Positions 58,495 to 64,000 of a DNA stretch of 64,000 nucleotides are shown here, one piece after another. The notes beneath the pieces are model-generated. The model saw only the letters and a list, made by a program, of their open reading frames with translations. It was not told the DNA's origin and searched no databases. Position 1 is the stretch's first letter. The number at the start of each line of letters is the position of its first letter. The stretch is from Marinobacter alexandrii. GTDB taxonomy: Bacteria > Pseudomonadota > Gammaproteobacteria > Pseudomonadales > Oleiphilaceae. A program made the translations under genes and the position numbers. The stretch lies in the NCBI RefSeq assembly GCF_005871205.1, contig NZ_SWKM01000013.1, forward strand, positions 1 to 64,000, in the 5' to 3' direction.

Positions 58495-59850
58495 TCAGCG
58501 ACCGCGACGGCGCAGTGCGTCTGGCTGAAATTCGATGTAGCGGCCTTCGATGCCAAAGGTCCACGGCTCGTCAATTTCATTGGCAAGACCGGCGGCAAGA
58601 TAGCTGCCGTTATTGAGGTCGTGATAGATGTTAAACCTGTACCAGGGAACATCAGCATCGTAGAACTGAATCAGGCCATGAACACCGACACGCCAGAGGT
58701 CACCACGGGTGTCGTATGCGTCTTCCAGAAGGACGGTCCAGGAATCTTCATCGAGGTAGAACGTGCGCTTGCCGTAGATATGGCTGCTGTCTTCACGAAG
58801 GGTTGCTTCTACCACCCATACACGGTGAAGTTCATAGCGCATAAGATCCGAATTCAGAGTGTTCTTCTGAAGGATCTCGTCGTATGTTAGTGACTTGTCA
58901 CTCAGCTGATAGCCGTTGTACGGCACGTAAATTTCTTTCTTGCCAACCAGTTTCCAGTTGTAACGATCGGGTGCGCCGTTGTAGCCGTCAAACTGATCGG
59001 TGGTGCGCAGCCCTTCTGTACCGTCGTTGGCATTGTCATAGGCAAGATCCGGTGCCCGGCGTACGCGCCGCTGACCCACGTTGTAGATCCAGGCCGAACG
59101 GGTTTCCTTAACCTGATCGATGGGGTCATGAACCAACTGAATAGTGCCTTCCAGTGTAGGCGGGTTGGTGAACTCACCCATGTAGTTCAGCAGGCGGTTT
59201 TCAGACTGGCGATCCATGTACTGATCGTAAACCCGCGTCGAGCGGAAACCGACCTTGTAGTAGTCACCGTTTCCACGGACCGGGAACCAGTTATAGTGAC
59301 GCTCAAGTCCCTCGCCCAGGTAGCGCACGTTATGGTTCCAGATGGCCTGAACGCCATTTTCCGGAATCGGGAAAGGCACCGGCGAACCGTTCAAATCCAC
59401 GATGCCATAACCGTTCTGCTCAACCTTGGTTGCCTGCTCTCTGATCTTGTCGTACATCTTCTGCGGCAACGCGGCCGTGCGTCGAGTCTGATAAACCGGC
59501 ATTTTGAAGTTGTCGTACTTCTTGAGCAGCGCAACCTGACCTTCTGACAGGTGATCACGGTACTGGTCCAGATTGTCGGCGGTGATGGTGAACTTGACCT
59601 GGTCATCCGGGAAGGGCGACACATAGCCATTCTTTGGATCCCAGCCTTCTGGAGGCGAGGTCAACCCACCGGTCCAGGCGGGAATAGAGCCGTCCTCGTT
59701 GCCATTGGGGTTGGCGCCCATCGGCGTCAGTTCAGTACCCAGTTTTTCCACCTGCTTTTCAGACAGGGCGGCAGCAACCGGTGCGCTGGTAGTAGCACCG
59801 AAGATTGCGGCGAGTAATACGCCGGACGCCAGGATGTTTACATGTTTCAT
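58495..59850 (-). CDS. DUF1329 domain-containing exported protein
   Basis: A 451-residue protein with a signal peptide (residues 1-28, ending APVAA) and DUF1329 features (ELTPMGANPNGNEDGSIPAWTGG near the N-terminus; RTAALPQ, WNHNVRYLG, YELHRVWVVEATL later). DUF1329 has been grouped with LolA/LolB-like lipid-binding folds as far as I recall, suggesting periplasmic lipid handling. The ATG at 59850 has a GGAG 8 bases upstream, better than GTG 59859. It follows the DUF1302 gene by 23 bases. Confidence 0.88.
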   Translation of the reverse strand: MKHVNILASGVLLAAIFGATTSAPVAAALSEKQVEKLGTELTPMGANPNGNEDGSIPAWTGGLTSPPEGWDPKNGYVSPFPDDQVKFTITADNLDQYRDHLSEGQVALLKKYDNFKMPVYQTRRTAALPQKMYDKIREQATKVEQNGYGIVDLNGSPVPFPIPENGVQAIWNHNVRYLGEGLERHYNWFPVRGNGDYYKVGFRSTRVYDQYMDRQSENRLLNYMGEFTNPPTLEGTIQLVHDPIDQVKETRSAWIYNVGQRRVRRAPDLAYDNANDGTEGLRTTDQFDGYNGAPDRYNWKLVGKKEIYVPYNGYQLSDKSLTYDEILQKNTLNSDLMRYELHRVWVVEATLREDSSHIYGKRTFYLDEDSWTVLLEDAYDTRGDLWRVGVHGLIQFYDADVPWYRFNIYHDLNNGSYLAAGLANEIDEPWTFGIEGRYIEFQPDALRRRGR

Positions 59851-59873
59851 TGTATTCACTCCGTGTTCTTGTT

Positions 59874-61733
59874 TTAGAAGGTGTAGCTGTAGCTCACAGA
59901 CGCGTAGTCGCGATCGGCAAGCGGGTTGTAATCAGCCGAGTTGGCGAATCCGACATAGCTCAGATCCACTACATGGCGCTTCAGGTAGGTGAATTTGCCG
60001 GCCAGGGTTGTTGATATCCGGCCTTCCTGGAACTGGCCGTCCAGTGAATAGCCTTTGACGTCGTGAGCCACGAACAGCGAGGGCTCGACTACCATGCCCA
60101 GTCCGAACGGGTTCTGGTATTGCAGCGAACCACGCACTCGGTAACCCCAAGAAAAGTCGGTCACAAAGCCATCGTTCTTACAGCCAGCGGGTGAGGAATT
60201 GACACCGATTGCGCAGGGATCTGAACCGCCGAACCCATCTTCGTGCTCAGCGAAGCCGTAAATAAATGCGCGGCCATAACGACGCTCCGTGTCTGTTTCC
60301 GGCAGTTCCCCGTACTGCATGCCCATTTCCGCAATCAAAACGGCAGTTTGGGCACCCATGATGTTTGACCAGAGGTTGATACCGTTGATCTGGAACTGGG
60401 TTTTCTCGTAGCGGTCGTAGCCGTTGACCTCAGTATTGGGAGATGATGTGGCAAACGTGGTCCCCAGCGGTCCCTGGCCTGTCAGAGCACCAACTACGAT
60501 GTCACCACCGTTCAATTGAACCGGGAAATTCGGGGAGTGCGACAATTCCGCGCCCACCGACCAACTGGCGATGTTCGAGGCAAAGCTCACCCCATAAAGC
60601 TTGATGTTCTCCGGGTATTCCCACAACGCCGCGGCCGACTTCACCCCGGCGGCGTCGGCATTCGCCTGGAACGGCAACACACTGCCCGGAGCACTGCCGG
60701 GACCAGCGCCGGTATCCACGGAAAGATACGGAAACTTGGAGTGGTAATTCATGGCGTAGAGGCCCAGCTCTGCGCCAATGGAATCCACCGGCAAACGCAA
60801 GGCCAGACCCCACTGTCCGGAATCCTTAGCGTCATTACCTGCCGCCAGCGGGTAGTAGGTCCGGTTCTCCAGGTTTTCCGCTACATCACCTGGGCCCACC
60901 GTGGCGCCCATAATGCAGCCACCAGGATCGGAAGAAATGATGGTTTCGGTCACCGCCCAGTAGTGGCCGCAGCCTTCCACCGGGGAGTTGTCCCACTCAA
61001 ACTGGTAGTAGGCTTCCAGAGACACACCGCCACCCAGACCGACGTTGGTGTAAAGCATGTTGGTAGGCAGCAGTACTTCACGCAGCTCGGTACCCGGGCG
61101 ACGGAAGCCCGGCACGTCAATCGGGTTAATGCCCTGGTTGACGCCCTGAATAAACAGGCTTTCACCCCAGTTGACCACCTGACGACCCAGACGTACCTGC
61201 ACCGGGTGATAGTTGATGTCCCAAGTGTTGTAAACAAAGGCATCCAATAGCTGAACGCCAGAATATTTCTGCAGGTTTTCAAAGCCCCTGTCCGACAGCG
61301 GCTCGCCCTGGGCGTAGCCATTGGCAATGTTGCCCTGGCGCACGCCTTCGTCTTCCAACGCCTGGTCGTACCAGCCTTTCAGGCTGACGACGCCGCCCAT
61401 GTAGTCTTTCTCCATTGACAGTTCGGTAAAGAACTGTCCCACGGTCGAAAAACGGTCACCCTTTTCATAGTTCAGGTTACCGCTGTCCACCTTGCCACCG
61501 GTGCCGCCGGACTCGCCGACACGGTCTGCGTCGTCAGCGTTGTACAGGGACTGGTTCGCGTCCTCTGTACGCCAACTGGAACCAACGGAAACGGTTGTCC
61601 TGAGACTTCCGTCCCACTCGCCTGCCTGGAAATTAAAGGCGGTAGCCGGCACGGAAACAACGGCCATAGGCAGCGCCAGGGTCGCGCCCACACAGAGCTT
61701 ACTCAGTTGAAATGATTTGGTTTGATAAGACAT
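59874..61733 (-). CDS. DUF1302 outer-membrane beta-barrel protein
   Basis: A 619-residue protein with a signal peptide (about residues 1-33, ending ATA) followed by FNFQAGEWDGSLRTTVSVGSSWR, the typical DUF1302 start. Alternating strands continue to a C-terminal aromatic residue (SVSYSYTF), an outer-membrane barrel signature. It is the likely outer-membrane channel of the operon with DUF1329, Ycf48-like and RND proteins. The ATG at 61733 follows AGGAGA; the upstream frame is rejected. Confidence 0.88.
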   Translation of the reverse strand: MSYQTKSFQLSKLCVGATLALPMAVVSVPATAFNFQAGEWDGSLRTTVSVGSSWRTEDANQSLYNADDADRVGESGGTGGKVDSGNLNYEKGDRFSTVGQFFTELSMEKDYMGGVVSLKGWYDQALEDEGVRQGNIANGYAQGEPLSDRGFENLQKYSGVQLLDAFVYNTWDINYHPVQVRLGRQVVNWGESLFIQGVNQGINPIDVPGFRRPGTELREVLLPTNMLYTNVGLGGGVSLEAYYQFEWDNSPVEGCGHYWAVTETIISSDPGGCIMGATVGPGDVAENLENRTYYPLAAGNDAKDSGQWGLALRLPVDSIGAELGLYAMNYHSKFPYLSVDTGAGPGSAPGSVLPFQANADAAGVKSAAALWEYPENIKLYGVSFASNIASWSVGAELSHSPNFPVQLNGGDIVVGALTGQGPLGTTFATSSPNTEVNGYDRYEKTQFQINGINLWSNIMGAQTAVLIAEMGMQYGELPETDTERRYGRAFIYGFAEHEDGFGGSDPCAIGVNSSPAGCKNDGFVTDFSWGYRVRGSLQYQNPFGLGMVVEPSLFVAHDVKGYSLDGQFQEGRISTTLAGKFTYLKRHVVDLSYVGFANSADYNPLADRDYASVSYSYTF

Positions 61734-61965
61734 CAGGTTCTCCTGGTGTGGGCAGTAGAAACCCACGATTTTGTTGTTGTGTCGCTTTTTAGTATCCGGG
61801 GGAGAGAACATCTGAGTCTTTCGTTTACGATGCCAATTTTTTGTCTTTGAACGCCAGACGATGACAAGTCGATCACTTATCTTATTGTTTTAAAATGCTC
61901 TTATGAGACTTTGGATAGAACCTGGCAATGGAGCTGTATTGCGAAAGACGTCGTTCAGCCATAGT

Positions 61966-61978
61966 TTTGAGTCTCAAA
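61966..61978. promoter_or_regulatory. Short palindrome in the divergent promoter region
   Basis: TTTGAG-T-CTCAAA is a perfect 6-bp inverted repeat with a one-base centre, 35 bases before the alkylsulfatase-like gene start and in the gap shared with the DUF1302 operon. It could be an operator, but short palindromes arise by chance. Confidence 0.3.
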
Positions 61979-62012
61979 CAACAACGTCAAACCAACTTAA
62001 TGAGACCACGTT

Positions 62013-63881
62013 ATGCTGAACAAAAACCTGACAGGCATCCTGATGGGTGCCGCGCTGACAGCAGGGTTACCTACCCAGTCAGTTGCCTCTGAACTGACGA
62101 AAAATGCCCGCTACAACGATGCGGCAGACGCACCCTTGGCGACATTGAACAATGGCGCCAAGGTTGGGCAGGACACGCTGGAATACTGGCAACTGCCCTC
62201 CGATTCTCCGCAGCGTGCGTCCTATGATGAACTGGAACTCATTGAAGTGGCCGATAAGGTCTGGACCGTGGGCTCTGAAAGCATCGTCAACAGCCACGCC
62301 ATTGAGGGGCCGGAAGGGCTGATCGTTTACGACACCGGCGATAACATGAAGGACGCTCGACACTTCTATGAGAAGTTCCGCTCGGTGTCGAACGCCCCGA
62401 TCAAGGCCATCATTTACTCTCACGAGCACTACGTTTACGGCGCCCGATATTTCGTCGAGCAGGAAGCAAAACGTGGCAATACCGACATCAAGATCATTGG
62501 CCACCCCAACACCAATGAGTCTATTGCCAAGGGCGGCGTGACCGCGTTCCATCCCGAGGTGTCCTCAACGCTGCTTGCACGATCCATGGAACAGTTCAAC
62601 CTGTACCTGCCCGACGAGGGACCAGACGCCGCATTCAAGAACACCATCATCCCGGGCTTTGACGGCTTCGTTCCGGTCAATACCACCGTGGAGCATGGCG
62701 AGCGAATGACTGTGGCCGGTCTGGACCTGGTGTTCTATAGCAAAGGCATTGCCACCGACACCAACTACCAGGTGCTGGTTCATGTACCGGAAAAAGACTT
62801 GGTGATGAACAATGTGGTCTGGGGTTGGTTCCCGAACATTTACAGTGTCAGGGGTGGCAACTACCGCAATCCCCAACACTGGGAGGGTGCTATTGAGTTT
62901 ATCGAAAGCCTGGAGCCGGAGATTCTTCTTAGCTCCCACTCTACCTCATTGGCCAATCCCGAGCTGATTGCCCAGCGCCTGCAGAATTACAAAGACGGCC
63001 TGTCGTTTGTTCTGGATCAGACACTGAAGGGCATTCTGCTGGGATTGGAACCGGACGAGCTGAGCTACTTCGTGCAGCTTCCCGAGCACCTCAAAAACGC
63101 GCCAGTGCTGGTAGAGAACTACGGGGAAATTGCCACTATGCCACCGCGCATTTTTGCCGCCATTTTCGGCTCGTTCGACGGTGACGCAGCGTTTCTGAAC
63201 AAGCTTCACCCGGATACCGAAGCGCAGCGTATGCTATCGGCGATGGGTGGCGAGCAAGCAACCTACGACAAGGCGAAAAACGCCTATAACCAAGGCGACT
63301 ATCTCTGGTCCTGCCAGTTGGCAAGCTATCTGGTAAGAGCAAAGGCAACGCAACAGAACCGGCAACTCAAAGCGGATTGCCTCAGGGCCATGGGTCAGCG
63401 TGCACTGTCTACCAACAGCCGTTCCTGGTATCTCAGCCAGGCCAGGGACCTGGAAGGCAAGACCCATGTGGCGGATACAACACCCGCAGCGCCCCAAGCC
63501 ATTGCAGGCTCACCAGGCCTATATGTGGATTACTACCGAGTACGCATCAACCCGAATCGGTCGAGCGACACGGAAGCATTGCTCGCTCTAAAGATAGGTG
63601 ACCAAACCTTCGGCCTGGATATCCGTCGCGGTGTAGCCAACTATCGCTCACCAGAGAAAATGGCTGATGCCAGTCCCGACGCAACGCTTACGATGGCGCC
63701 GGAGACCTGGGCGCTGCTGTTCAACAATTTGGCAGCACCTGCCACCCTTGCGGAACAGGGTAAGCTGTCTGTTGCGGGTGATGGTCTGGAACTCTTGGGC
63801 CTGTTTGATCCAATCTACGACTGGCAGAACGATCCATCGTTGAAGACGGTTACTGAGATTTTCTCGAAAGCCAACGACTAA
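62013..63881 (+). CDS. Alkylsulfatase-like MBL-fold protein with altered metal site
   Basis: A 622-residue exported protein (signal about residues 1-26) with the three-part SdsA1/BDS1 alkylsulfatase architecture: metallo-beta-lactamase fold, alkylsulfatase dimerisation region (about 380-490) and SCP2-like C-terminal domain. The canonical HxHxDH is here HEHYVY (SHEHYVYGAR), so the Asp and third His are lost, and the later acidic ligand segments also look replaced (DTNYQ, MNNVVWG). A late His (SSHSTSLA) remains. It may bind fewer metals or do another job. Divergent from the DUF1302 operon. Confidence 0.85.
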   Translation: MLNKNLTGILMGAALTAGLPTQSVASELTKNARYNDAADAPLATLNNGAKVGQDTLEYWQLPSDSPQRASYDELELIEVADKVWTVGSESIVNSHAIEGPEGLIVYDTGDNMKDARHFYEKFRSVSNAPIKAIIYSHEHYVYGARYFVEQEAKRGNTDIKIIGHPNTNESIAKGGVTAFHPEVSSTLLARSMEQFNLYLPDEGPDAAFKNTIIPGFDGFVPVNTTVEHGERMTVAGLDLVFYSKGIATDTNYQVLVHVPEKDLVMNNVVWGWFPNIYSVRGGNYRNPQHWEGAIEFIESLEPEILLSSHSTSLANPELIAQRLQNYKDGLSFVLDQTLKGILLGLEPDELSYFVQLPEHLKNAPVLVENYGEIATMPPRIFAAIFGSFDGDAAFLNKLHPDTEAQRMLSAMGGEQATYDKAKNAYNQGDYLWSCQLASYLVRAKATQQNRQLKADCLRAMGQRALSTNSRSWYLSQARDLEGKTHVADTTPAAPQAIAGSPGLYVDYYRVRINPNRSSDTEALLALKIGDQTFGLDIRRGVANYRSPEKMADASPDATLTMAPETWALLFNNLAAPATLAEQGKLSVAGDGLELLGLFDPIYDWQNDPSLKTVTEIFSKAND

Positions 63882-63914
63882 TCGTTCGCCATCGTCCAAG
63901 GATGCGCTGACATG

Positions 63915-63950
63915 AAAAAGCCCGGTTATCTGACGATAGCCGGGCTTTTT
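63915..63950 (+). terminator. Rho-independent terminator of the alkylsulfatase-like gene
   Basis: AAAAAGCCCGGTTATC and GATAGCCGGGCTTTTT pair along 16 positions with one G-T, over a TGAC loop, and end in five T residues. It lies 33 bases after the stop and could work in both directions. Confidence 0.92.
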
Positions 63951-64000
63951 GAGTTGTTTCGCTAGTCGCGAAAGGACTGACAGCGCACCATTGCAGGCCT

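Overview
The window is a chromosomal segment of a GC-rich marine gammaproteobacterium, most likely Marinobacter or a close relative. Support comes from a 661-residue two-domain fatty acyl-CoA reductase of the Marinobacter type, two tandem wax ester synthase/DGAT genes, a Na+-type flagellar MotY gene, and two gene orders I recall from Pseudomonas aeruginosa (mtnA/mtaD-ubiG-mupP-yciK and motY-pyrC-rnt). Most of it is ordinary core genome, densely coding, with one accessory patch near 41-42.8 kb.

Layout. 1-449: leader and three tandem promoters of an rRNA operon that runs leftwards out of the window. 450-8.3 kb: purine synthesis (purT, purL) around a DUF1289 gene, a gamma-carbonic anhydrase and two Nudix genes; an AT-rich gap before purL's 3' end carries an inverted pair of DnaA-box-like sites. 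8.5-13.5 kb: mltF, recX, a large DUF349 protein and a ComFB-like protein. 13.7-20.3 kb: a beta-oxidation pair (thiolase plus FadB/J-type enzyme), the Prc/Tsp protease and an XRE-like regulator. 20.3-26.3 kb: methionine salvage (mtnA, mtaD), ubiG, mupP, yciK, a glutaredoxin-like protein, yaaA and a small membrane protein. 26.4-31.2 kb: rdgC, then a Pat-type protein acetyltransferase divergent from a histone-deacetylase-family protein. 31.2-34 kb: motY, pyrC, rnt. 34-36 kb: fatty acyl-CoA reductase, with paired palindromes upstream. 36.4-41 kb: a small unknown gene, a pitrilysin-like protease and two TIGR04282/TIGR04283 glycosyltransferases.

Accessory patch. tRNA-Arg(CCT) at 41069-41145 is followed by two isolated genes separated by a well-formed integron attC site (42028-42099). 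The first encodes an unrecognised protein with an R-N-x3-H motif as in HEPN RNases; the second a GFA-family protein. No integrase is in the window.

Lipid region, 42.8-64 kb. A DUF3604-parvulin-HupE operon comes first. A leftward operon follows: long-chain acyl-CoA ligase, zinc alcohol dehydrogenase, HSL-type lipase and two wax ester synthases, divergent from an AraC-type regulator. A second leftward operon holds a DUF1302 outer-membrane protein, DUF1329 protein, Ycf48-like protein, RND/MMPL transporter and epoxide-hydrolase-like enzyme. It is divergent from an alkylsulfatase-like metallo-beta-lactamase-fold protein that has lost several metal ligands. Together with the reductase these genes point to a lipid, alcohol and wax-ester lifestyle; the DUF1302/DUF1329/RND set is the best candidate for an incompletely described envelope system.
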